Assembly: GCA_027311125.1 (NCBI GenBank)
Contig: DAICZO010000237.1
Location: 1-6,838 of the forward strand
DNA length: 6,838 nt
Source: Acidobacteriaceae bacterium
Lineage (GTDB): Bacteria > Acidobacteriota > Terriglobia > Terriglobales > Acidobacteriaceae
Reading direction: 5' to 3'
Shown: in pieces, positions 1-6,107 of the stretch
Numbering within the stretch: the first letter of the stretch is position 1
How the letters are laid out: the number at the start of each line of letters is the position of its first letter
Notes under the pieces: model-generated
Databases searched by the model: none
What the model was told of the DNA's origin: nothing
What the model saw: the letters and a program-made list of their open reading frames with translations, nothing else
Made by a program: the position numbers and the translations under genes

Positions 1-75
1 CCACCAACGAAAATAAAACAACGAACCTGCATAAAATACGCATGAGTTACCTGACCTGAATCATAAGACAAAAGT

Positions 76-103
76 AAGCGGGGGAGCCCTGGCTCCCCCG
101 CTT
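76..103 (-). terminator. Rho-independent terminator of the receptor gene
   Basis: A perfect 13-bp inverted repeat lies 15 bases past the receptor stop codon. The left arm, AAGCGGGGGAGCC (76-88), pairs fully with the right arm, GGCTCCCCCGCTT (91-103), around a CT dinucleotide; in practice the innermost pairs would open into a 4-base or larger loop. Read on the minus strand, the GC-rich stem is followed by ACTTTTGTCTT, a modest U-rich tract. The outer AA/TT pairs also provide an A-tract on the plus strand, so some bidirectional function is possible. The position indicates the receptor is transcribed without a downstream co-transcribed gene. Confidence 0.88.
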
Positions 104-118
104 GGTTGTACTGCGTTG

Positions 119-3100
119 TTAGAACTGGACGCGTGCAGAGAAGGTAAGTGCACGAGGGCTTGCAACACCCACGCCACCTGCACCGCTGCCAATCGTTCCA
201 GGGCCTTCGATGTTGCCACCGGGGTTACCTGCATTGATGTGGTTGAACACGTTTGCGAAATCCACACGCAACTGCGCAAAGATGCTCTCTCGAATCGGGA
301 AGTTCTTCTGCACGGCAAGATCCGTATTGAAGAACCCAGGTCCGAAGTTGCTGTTACGGCCAGTCGTTCCAAACTGATCCAACGCAGCGCAGCTAAATCC
401 ACCAGAGGGGGTAGCGCACAGGCTGGTACCGGAAGGAACAACCGACTGATAGTAGGTACGTGAGTGAGAAACTGGATCAAACTTGCTCAGGCTCGTCTTC
501 AGGCTCTTCGGATTACCTACTGGATAGCACGGAACATTGGACTGTCCGCCTTGAGGAATCGAAAGTCCGCAGTTGTTGGTCGAAAGGCTGAATGGCAGAC
601 CGCTCGACAGGTTCAGTACCGGGCTCAACTGCCACCCGCCAACAAACTCATCGACTAGCGTATTCGCCTTCGAAAGGAACATCTTGTTATGGCCAAAAGG
701 CAACTCATACAGTCCATAAGCAACAATCTGCTGCTCACGAATCGAATCGTCACGTCCCTTGCCAGCCTGCTTGTTCCACGTCGCATAGCCGCTGTTGAAG
801 TTCATACCACGCTGCCATGCGTAATTAACATTGAAGGAGAGACCATGCGTCATCTGCTTGGCCAACGTCACCTGCAAAGCGTTGAAGTGCGTATCCTGAT
901 TATCTCCATAGTAGCTGATGCCCTGGTTCCATCCGCAAGCGCCCGTGGGCAGGCCAGCAGGCTGGGCATACGCAGTGTCTGCGCAGGCCGCCAACTTACC
1001 GCCATAGTAACGCTGTAGGAACTGGACAGCCGATACAGCGCCAGTTGCACCAATCAATTTACCGGTTCCACCAGCGCCCGTCGCAGTGCAATTAGGACCT
1101 GCCGGGTAGCAATTGCCACCGGCTGGATCGTAGTGCAATGGAGTGCCCGTGATGCTGTACTGTGCCGGCAGGTTGATGGCCGTCTCGTTCGGGTTGGTGT
1201 TGTTGCCGTCGCCAGCGCTCAGGGTGTGCGTTCCCTTGTTGCCAACATAGGCAAGCGTCAACGTCAGGCTCGGACGAAGCTCCTGCTGAATGCTCAGGTT
1301 CCACGCATCGATCGTTGGTAGACGCAGACTATTCGGGCGCGCCTTCGTGTTCACCTGCGAACCCGGGTTAGGCAGCAAACCATTGGTCGGAACCGACAAT
1401 GGCACATACGCTTGTGGACCAGTAGCCAAAGTAAAGGGCTGCACATACGATGTCGCATCACCAGCGCCAGAGATCTGCTGATTAGCCAGCACTGGCAGGT
1501 TCTGCGTCACCACGTGGCCGAAGATCGATCCGAATACGCCTAGGTCGAAGCTTCGTCCATAACCGGCCCGGACAACCGTCTTATCCGATACCTGGTAAGC
1601 CACACCAAGACGCGGGTTGTAGGCATTCGTCGCCTTGTTCCAGCCCATGTTGCTCGGTACGCCGCCAACACCAGCCACATGCAGGTAGCCAGTATTCAAA
1701 TCCATCAACGCACCGTTACCAGTTGCATTGACCGACTCAGGGAAGTACAGCTCATAGCGAAGGCCCAGGTTCAACGTCAGCTTGCTCGTTGCACGCCACG
1801 TATCTTGGCCATAGAAGAAGTCGCGCTTCTGGAACTCCTTCGCATTTGTCGATGTGCTCACGTAACGGCCAAACTGACCAGGCTCGCCAAGTACAAACGA
1901 TGCCAAACCAAGTCCACCAACTCCATTCAACGAAGTGGTCAACTGGTTGAACGCAAACAGACCGGTACGATCCGTATCGCTCGGTACACGCAGGTTACGC
2001 GCATAACGCAGGTCGACACCAACCTTCACCGAGTGGTTGCGGATCAGCTTCGTCCAGTTGTTAACCACCTGGAACTGATCTTCACGCTCCGTCAGTGGGC
2101 AGTTGCAACGATTGATGCTGAGACCAGCACCCCAAAGTCCCTGACCGCCAGGCTGATTGATCTGGAATCCAGGTGCGCCGCTGGTGAAGTTGTTGCTCGT
2201 ATTCAATCCACCGAAGCCGAGGTTGGTTGCAAAGGGAACACCTTGGTTATACTTCTGATCCAAAATGTTGTACCGGTAGTAGCCCAGGCGGAAGTCGGTC
2301 AGCAAGGTGCTGCTGACGGCAACGTCGGTACCGATTGCAAGACTATCGTTGGCACCCGTCGAGTTGCCACCGTACCCGCCCAGACCAAAGCCCGGCCCAC
2401 CGGCAGCGCCAAACAACGTCTGGCCAGACAGCGTATCCGTGAAGCGGCTGAAGCGTGTAAACGCGTGGATCTTCTCGCTGGCTTGATAGTCAACGCGCGC
2501 ATCCCACTGATTGCTGTTGAAAATACCAGTGCCGCCCTGAACATAGGTATCCAGAACGCCGCTGCCCGTAACAGACTCTTTGTTGGGGACATACTGTTGC
2601 AGCAACTTGAGGTAGTTCAATGCAGCCTGAGACAGCATGGAGGCAGGAATGACATTCCCAGGGAAAGGCTGGCCATTCTTCTGGTAGATCACACCGTTGC
2701 CGGTGCCGTTCAGGTTGGTGTACTCGCTAAAGTCGCAACCCACCGGCCCAAGACAGGAAGAAATAACCCGCTGCGTCGGAACTACGCTGGAAGCCGAAGT
2801 TCCTACACGCTGACGTGCGCCCTGGTAATCGCCAAAGAAGAACAGCTTGTCCTTCAAAATCGGACCGCCCAGCGAACCGCCAAACTGGTTCTTCAACCCA
2901 GGAGCAATCGGGCTGCCCGGGTACTGCAGGTAAGGATCTTTCGCAAGGTTGGCCGTGCTAGTCCGATAGTCAAAGATCGAACCATGGAATGCGTTCGAGC
3001 CAGACTTCGTCTGAGCAGTTACTACGGAAGATACAGCCTTGCCAAACTCAGCATCAAAGTTCTGCGTCGTAATCTTCGACTCAGACAGCGAATCAATATT

Positions 3101-3751
3101 CGGGTTGATTACAATAATGCCCAGGATTGGATCCTGGTTGTCGGTTCCATCCAGTTCGAAAGCCACACCACCAAAGGCCTGACCATCGACCTGAATCTGG
3201 CGGCTGCCCTGAGGATTCTCGTCCGGAGCGTGGCTCCAGCCCAGCAACTGTGCGCCAGGAAGCAAAAGCTGAAGATTGGTAAAGTTACGATCGCCAATCG
3301 GCAAATCCTGAATCTCTTTCGATTGAAAAACCGTCGAAACGTCAGCGCGGTCCGTCTTCATCAACGGAACAGAATCAGCACTCACATCAACCGTCTGATC
3401 CGATCCACCAACCGTCAAACTCGCCTGAATCTTGCGTGTCGTATCGGCGTCAATCCGCAGGCCGGTAGTCTGATAAGACTTGAAGCCCGTCATCACAACC
3501 TTCACGTCATACAGGTCGGGAATCAAGTGCTCGACAGTAAACTCGCCGCTGGCGTTGGACTGAACGGTCACCGAGGTGCCCTTCGCAGTATCGGTGACGG
3601 TCACCGTAGCATTTGGGATAATCGCGCCCGTTGCGTCCGTTACGGTTCCAATAATGGATCCATAAACGGCTTGCGCGAATCCCGCTGGCACGTATGCCAA
3701 CAGGCACATGACCAACAGCGGTATAAACATCAGCCGCGTTCTTATTCTCAT
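119..3751 (-). CDS. Oar-like TonB-dependent outer-membrane receptor with N-terminal carboxypeptidase regulatory-like domain
   Basis: This is an exported outer-membrane beta-barrel of about 1210 residues, large but normal for the Oar-like class. Residues 1-26 form a Sec signal peptide (MRIRTR, hydrophobic core, AGFA cleavage site). Residues about 31-113 form a carboxypeptidase regulatory-like beta-sandwich (GTVTDATGAIIPNATV, then GEFTVEHLIPDLYDV). A plug-like region follows at about 130-250, then the barrel. Family hallmarks include SGSNAFHGSIFDYR near 250-263, LGGPILKDKLFFFGDY near 294-309, LTLNLGLRYE near 658-667, and the C-terminus ARVQF, ending in the aromatic residue expected for barrel insertion. 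No TonB box is obvious. Twelve mature cysteines fall into six close pairs. The frame stays open to a GTG at 3946, but the start at 3751 is chosen because the signal peptide begins there and AGGGGG lies 8 bases upstream. Family knowledge suggests TonB-driven uptake of a large ligand; the adjacent sugar-type regulator makes a carbohydrate plausible. The ligand is unknown. Confidence 0.93.
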   Translation of the reverse strand: MRIRTRLMFIPLLVMCLLAYVPAGFAQAVYGSIIGTVTDATGAIIPNATVTVTDTAKGTSVTVQSNASGEFTVEHLIPDLYDVKVVMTGFKSYQTTGLRIDADTTRKIQASLTVGGSDQTVDVSADSVPLMKTDRADVSTVFQSKEIQDLPIGDRNFTNLQLLLPGAQLLGWSHAPDENPQGSRQIQVDGQAFGGVAFELDGTDNQDPILGIIVINPNIDSLSESKITTQNFDAEFGKAVSSVVTAQTKSGSNAFHGSIFDYRTSTANLAKDPYLQYPGSPIAPGLKNQFGGSLGGPILKDKLFFFGDYQGARQRVGTSASSVVPTQRVISSCLGPVGCDFSEYTNLNGTGNGVIYQKNGQPFPGNVIPASMLSQAALNYLKLLQQYVPNKESVTGSGVLDTYVQGGTGIFNSNQWDARVDYQASEKIHAFTRFSRFTDTLSGQTLFGAAGGPGFGLGGYGGNSTGANDSLAIGTDVAVSSTLLTDFRLGYYRYNILDQKYNQGVPFATNLGFGGLNTSNNFTSGAPGFQINQPGGQGLWGAGLSINRCNCPLTEREDQFQVVNNWTKLIRNHSVKVGVDLRYARNLRVPSDTDRTGLFAFNQLTTSLNGVGGLGLASFVLGEPGQFGRYVSTSTNAKEFQKRDFFYGQDTWRATSKLTLNLGLRYELYFPESVNATGNGALMDLNTGYLHVAGVGGVPSNMGWNKATNAYNPRLGVAYQVSDKTVVRAGYGRSFDLGVFGSIFGHVVTQNLPVLANQQISGAGDATSYVQPFTLATGPQAYVPLSVPTNGLLPNPGSQVNTKARPNSLRLPTIDAWNLSIQQELRPSLTLTLAYVGNKGTHTLSAGDGNNTNPNETAINLPAQYSITGTPLHYDPAGGNCYPAGPNCTATGAGGTGKLIGATGAVSAVQFLQRYYGGKLAACADTAYAQPAGLPTGACGWNQGISYYGDNQDTHFNALQVTLAKQMTHGLSFNVNYAWQRGMNFNSGYATWNKQAGKGRDDSIREQQIVAYGLYELPFGHNKMFLSKANTLVDEFVGGWQLSPVLNLSSGLPFSLSTNNCGLSIPQGGQSNVPCYPVGNPKSLKTSLSKFDPVSHSRTYYQSVVPSGTSLCATPSGGFSCAALDQFGTTGRNSNFGPGFFNTDLAVQKNFPIRESIFAQLRVDFANVFNHINAGNPGGNIEGPGTIGSGAGGVGVASPRALTFSARVQF

Positions 3752-3758
3752 TTTTCCT

Positions 3759-3765
3759 ACCCCCT
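3759..3765 (-). promoter_or_regulatory. Ribosome binding site that fixes the receptor start
   Basis: On the minus strand AGGGGGT precedes the ATG at 3751 with 8 bases between the last G of AGGGGG and the start codon. A second purine stretch, TAGGAA, sits closer. This decides between the ATG at 3751 and the upstream in-frame GTG at 3946, which would bury the signal peptide 65 residues inside the protein. Confidence 0.7.
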
Positions 3766-3932
3766 GAAATTCTTGCTCTACCTTGTTGTCACTTCTGTTG
3801 TTATCAATTGGTTCTTGATTCGGTGGTACAAGGCTCGGTTTGGCACCTATCGCAGATGCATCGCAGGACGAGCAATCAAAGACACCCGTCCGCTTCGGCA
3901 TTCCAAGATCATGCTTCTCTGAGTCGACGAGT

Positions 3933-3962
3933 ACCCTACTGGACACAAACCAGCAATGTCAA
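3933..3962 (-). promoter_or_regulatory. Candidate sigma-70 promoter of the receptor gene
   Basis: Read on the minus strand there is a perfect -35 hexamer TTGACA (plus 3957-3962), an 18-base spacer, and TAGGGT (plus 3933-3938) as a weak -10 matching TATAAT at three positions. Transcription would begin near 3926, giving an unusually long leader of about 175 bases before the ATG at 3751. The -35 is convincing; the -10 is poor, so an activator or a different sigma factor may be involved. Confidence 0.4.
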
Positions 3963-4102
3963 TCTTTTTTACATGCTGATTTGATTACAGATTCACAGTA
4001 ATGACATAGCGATTGCCCAAGCCGCTCAAATTGCGCAGGTGGTCCGACCTATTTACACCTCATTACGCCTGCTAAGTCTGCTATCCCACATCCATACGCA
4101 CA

Positions 4103-4117
4103 TATAAACGTTTTATA
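4103..4117. promoter_or_regulatory. AAACGTTT-centred palindrome, possible LacI-type operator
   Basis: The sequence TATAAACGTTTTATA is a near-perfect palindrome: the core AAACGTTT (4106-4113) is exactly symmetric and TAT/ATA flanks it with one extra T. A central CG step inside an AT-rich palindrome is the usual form of operators bound by LacI-family helix-turn-helix proteins. The neighbouring regulator has a GntR helix instead, so if this is an operator the binding protein is probably encoded elsewhere. It lies about 140 bases upstream of the receptor -35. Confidence 0.3.
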
Positions 4118-4167
4118 AACACCCAAGAACCTCATCCACAGCTCTACCCCAGATCAACCCGAACGAC

Positions 4168-4199
4168 GATGGTTGACCAATCAGCCACCCAAAACCATC
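4168..4199. repeat. Spaced inverted repeat GATGGTT/AACCATC
   Basis: GATGGTT at 4168-4174 is matched by its exact reverse complement AACCATC at 4193-4199, separated by 18 bases. The arms are centred about 25 bp apart. It lies upstream of the regulator's probable promoter and has no U-tract, so it is not a terminator. It could be a pair of protein half-sites or chance. Confidence 0.3.
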
Positions 4200-4207
4200 T
4201 GACCCAA

Positions 4208-4236
4208 TTTAGGCTGCGCAAACATTTGTCTATACA
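4208..4236 (+). promoter_or_regulatory. Candidate promoter of the GntR/LacI-type regulator
   Basis: TATACA at 4231-4236 matches the -10 consensus at four of six positions. A weak -35, TTTAGG (4208-4213), lies 17 bases upstream. Transcription would start near 4243, leaving a leader of about 39 bases before the ATG at 4282. The -10 is wholly inside the proposed operator, a usual arrangement for a self-repressing regulator. The -35 is poor, so confidence is limited. Confidence 0.35.
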
Positions 4237-4239
4237 TTT
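4224..4239. promoter_or_regulatory. GntR/AraR-like operator
   Basis: The core TGTCTATACA (4227-4236) fits the GntR-family operator pattern GT-N-TA-N-AC with T and A on the outside. The wider stretch ATTTGTCTATACATTT resembles, from memory, the Bacillus subtilis AraR operator (about ATTTGTACGTACAAAT), agreeing at 12 of 16 positions. AraR has the same architecture as the protein encoded just downstream. The site overlaps the predicted -10, so negative autoregulation is the simplest reading. I found no second copy near the receptor promoter. Confidence 0.5.
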
Positions 4240-4281
4240 ATCGTGGAATCATTGAATATCGTTGGGGACTTTGGACGCGAC

Positions 4282-5502
4282 ATGAAGATCAAGCAGGAAT
4301 CACACCTCGGGGCACGCACACAGAAAGCGTTTTCCCCGGAAGACGATAGCACCACCACAAGCCAGACCACCGTCACAGTGCCCAAATATCGTCTCGTCTA
4401 CGAAGACCTCTACGCAGCGATCAAATCCGGCACCTATCGCCCCGGAGACCGCCTTCCCAGCGAAGCCGAACTCGGCCAGCGATACAACACCTCGCGCATC
4501 ACTGTCGCAAAAGCGGTCAACGAACTTCACCTGCAGGGCCTCGTCTCCAGACGCGCCGGCTCCGGCACCCACGTCCTGGCACCCGTGGCATCCTCAGGCC
4601 ACGTCTTCGGCCTGCTCATTCCAGACCTCGGTCGCACCGAGATCTTCGAGCCCATCTGCCACGGCATGATGCAGTCCCCGCTCTCCAAACCCCACTCCCT
4701 GCTCTGGGGCCACTTTCAGGGCGACACCTCCCAAATCGAAAAAGAGGCCGAGCAACTCTGTCACCAGTACATCGCCCAAAAAGTCTCCGGTGTCTTTTTT
4801 GCTCCGCTCGAATACACGCCCACGAAAGATGTCGTCAACCATCGCATCGTCGCCGCGCTCGATCGCGCCGGAATCGCCGTAGTCCTGCTCGACAGGTGTT
4901 ACGCCCCGTACTCTATGCGTTCCAAATACGACCTCGTAGGCATCGACAATCGCCGCGCTGGCTTTGTTATCACGCAGCACCTGGTCCGTCACGGCTCCAA
5001 ACGTATCGCGTTCGTCTCACGGCCTCACTCTGCTGCAACCGTCACAGCCCGCATCGCAGGCTATCGTGAGGCGCTCTTTGCAAACGGTATCAATGTGCAT
5101 GAAGATCTGGTCCAGCGAGGTGATCCCGAAGACCCAGCTTTCCTGCGCGACCTGCTCGACAACTGTCGCCCCGACGGCATCGTCTGTGCCAACGACTTCA
5201 CCGCCGCACGCGTCATGACCGGCCTCGCAGCCCACGGCGTCAGCGTGCCCGATGAGATGCGTATCGTCGGCATCGACGACGTCAAGTACGCCTCTCTGCT
5301 CCCCGTACCGCTCACCACGCAGCATCAGAACTGCTCCGAAATTGGAGCCATGGCCATCGCCACCATGCTGCAACGGCTCCAGAATCCGGAGCTGCCCATT
5401 CGCGATATCATCCTGCAGACCAACACCGTCATCCGCAAATCCTGCGGCAACCACCTCAACGCACGCGACAAAGCCGCGCCGGATTCCAGCTTCCACGACT
5501 AG
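4282..5502 (+). CDS. AraR-type transcriptional regulator: GntR winged helix fused to LacI-type sugar-binding domain
   Basis: This is a cytoplasmic DNA-binding regulator of about 406 residues. A Ser/Thr-rich tail (about 1-33) precedes a GntR winged helix-turn-helix at about 34-99: PKYRLVYEDL, LPSEAEL (58-64), the recognition region SRITVAKAV (71-79) and the wing GSGTHV. Residues about 106-387 form a periplasmic-binding-protein-like sensor of the LacI/GalR type, with LLDR (202-205), GIDN (220-223), CANDFTA (302-308) and GIDD (330-333) followed by PLTTQ. This order matches AraR, the arabinose repressor, but the effector here cannot be read from sequence. The start is uncertain: a GTG at 4243 adds 13 residues but has no Shine-Dalgarno and coincides with the predicted transcription start, so the ATG at 4282 with a weak GGAC upstream is preferred. 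It is divergent to the receptor gene, which may be its target. Confidence 0.9.
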   Translation: MKIKQESHLGARTQKAFSPEDDSTTTSQTTVTVPKYRLVYEDLYAAIKSGTYRPGDRLPSEAELGQRYNTSRITVAKAVNELHLQGLVSRRAGSGTHVLAPVASSGHVFGLLIPDLGRTEIFEPICHGMMQSPLSKPHSLLWGHFQGDTSQIEKEAEQLCHQYIAQKVSGVFFAPLEYTPTKDVVNHRIVAALDRAGIAVVLLDRCYAPYSMRSKYDLVGIDNRRAGFVITQHLVRHGSKRIAFVSRPHSAATVTARIAGYREALFANGINVHEDLVQRGDPEDPAFLRDLLDNCRPDGIVCANDFTAARVMTGLAAHGVSVPDEMRIVGIDDVKYASLLPVPLTTQHQNCSEIGAMAIATMLQRLQNPELPIRDIILQTNTVIRKSCGNHLNARDKAAPDSSFHD

Positions 5503-5511
5503 CACTGACAC

Positions 5512-5534
5512 CTGACGTACGCCAATCACGTCAG
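5512..5534. repeat. Short hairpin between convergent genes
   Basis: CTGACGT (5512-5518) pairs exactly with ACGTCAG (5528-5534) across a 9-base loop, beginning ten bases after the regulator stop codon. Neither strand has a run of T after the stem, so it is at best a weak or Rho-assisted terminator between the regulator and the cytochrome unit. No better terminator is visible in 5503-5614. Confidence 0.3.
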
Positions 5535-5538
5535 CAGA

Positions 5539-5628
5539 TCAACGCCTTTCCCTCAGCGCAAACAACTCGTTTACCCAGCGTCCGCTCCACCGCATCGGGC
5601 CATCTGGAATCCGCTCAATCAGCCCCAT
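5539..5628 (-). CDS. Possible 29-residue small protein overlapping the cytochrome stop codon
   Basis: An ATG at 5628, read on the minus strand, opens a 29-codon frame ending in TGA at 5539. The start has a strong Shine-Dalgarno, AAGGTG (plus 5635-5640), six bases upstream. The first codons overlap the last codons of the cytochrome c gene in another frame (ATGGGGCTGATTGA), which would suit translational coupling. The peptide is basic, has two RW pairs (residues 13-14 and 17-18) and ends in ELFALRERR. It has no signal or membrane segment. I do not recognise it; it may be a chance ORF. Confidence 0.22.
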   Translation of the reverse strand: MGLIERIPDGPMRWSGRWVNELFALRERR

Positions 5629-6007
5629 GGTTAGCACCTTGTTGCTTCGGTGCCTTCTTCTTCGCGCTCAAATAGTCTAGTAGTGACTTCGTCTCATCCG
5701 GCAGCAAAACCTCGCCAAAGGCTGGCATCCCATTCCCCCCATGGATCACCTGCTGCTCGATCTGCGTGCGCTTCCACCGTTTGCCAATCGTCGTCAGGTC
5801 CGGCCCCTTGTCCGTCCCTACCCCATCGACTCCATGACAATGCTCACAGCCCTTCACATGGAATAGCGTCGCCCCGGCTTCACGCCCCTTACGCGAAGAC
5901 GCATGCACCGCGCTCCCGCCGTCTTGGCTGAACCAAACCGATTCGGCCAACAAAAAACATCCCAGCAGCAACAACGAAAGCCCAATCACTCGACGCAACA
6001 AACTCAT
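5615..6007 (-). CDS. Monohaem c-type cytochrome, membrane-anchored or secreted
   Basis: This is a small class I-like cytochrome c of about 130 residues. It has a basic N-terminus (MSLLRR), a hydrophobic stretch at about 7-26 serving as signal or membrane anchor, and one haem-binding motif CEHCH at 54-58 (bases 5834-5848). The likely axial methionine is in GGNGMPAF (Met94). The last helix DETKSLLDYL is followed by a lysine-rich tail. Haem would attach in the periplasm, where the protein would pass electrons between membrane and periplasmic partners. LLGC near residue 17 only loosely resembles a lipobox, and hydrophobic residues continue after it, so a membrane anchor is likelier. The start is uncertain: an in-frame GTG at 6064, with GGAG ten bases upstream, would add 19 residues; the ATG at 6007 gives a cleaner signal sequence but lacks a clear Shine-Dalgarno. 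It lies 43-100 bases after the TPR gene and is probably co-transcribed with it. Confidence 0.88.
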   Translation of the reverse strand: MSLLRRVIGLSLLLLGCFLLAESVWFSQDGGSAVHASSRKGREAGATLFHVKGCEHCHGVDGVGTDKGPDLTTIGKRWKRTQIEQQVIHGGNGMPAFGEVLLPDETKSLLDYLSAKKKAPKQQGANHGAD

Positions 6008-6107
6008 GAACACAACCGAATCGACAGGAACAGCCTCGTTCCAGCTCCATCTCGCCTTTCCCACAATCTCACAACTCCGTCAGCAGCAACCCCAGCCAGT
6101 TTCAAGT

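Larger units (their letters stand above)
3752..4281. other. Divergent intergenic control region, no credible gene
   Basis: This stretch of about 530 bases separates the divergently transcribed receptor and regulator genes. The receptor frame is open as far as 3946, but the predicted extra residues look nothing like a protein N-terminus upstream of a signal peptide. The half nearer the receptor holds its probable leader. The middle (about 3960-4120) is AT-richer than the surrounding genes and contains an AAACGTTT palindrome. The part nearer the regulator holds a spaced inverted repeat and a GntR-type operator. I see no tRNA, attenuator-like hairpin with a U-tract, or riboswitch that I recognise. 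Confidence 0.75.

Noticed and set aside
1..60. AT-rich stretch at the left edge as a possible promoter or gene end.
   Set aside because: It is too short to judge, has no open frame of note, and lies beyond the receptor terminator.
1679..3922. A 747-codon open frame on the plus strand, antisense to the receptor gene.
   Set aside because: It is a shadow of the receptor's codon bias. Its translation has no signal, domain or recognisable motif, is rich in Arg, Gln and Ile without pattern, and runs into the intergenic region past the receptor start.
3752..3946. N-terminal extension of the receptor from a GTG at 3946.
   Set aside because: It would put a complete Sec signal peptide 65 residues inside the protein and place the start codon between the promoter hexamers; the ATG at 3751 has its own Shine-Dalgarno.
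4300..5529. Several open frames antisense to the regulator gene.
   Set aside because: They are low-complexity shadows (Gly/Ala/Val/Asp-rich) of a GC-biased coding strand, and the plus strand encodes an unambiguous two-domain regulator.
5512..5534. The hairpin after the regulator as a full intrinsic terminator.
   Set aside because: The stem is only 7 bp with a 9-base loop and no T-run on either strand, so it is reported only as a weak inverted repeat.
6017..6024. LLGC near cytochrome residue 17 taken as a lipoprotein box.
   Set aside because: Leucine at the -2 position is atypical and a hydrophobic stretch continues after the cysteine, which fits a membrane anchor or ordinary signal segment better. 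The listed range lies just upstream of the start; the motif itself is inside the cytochrome gene near 5957-5968.
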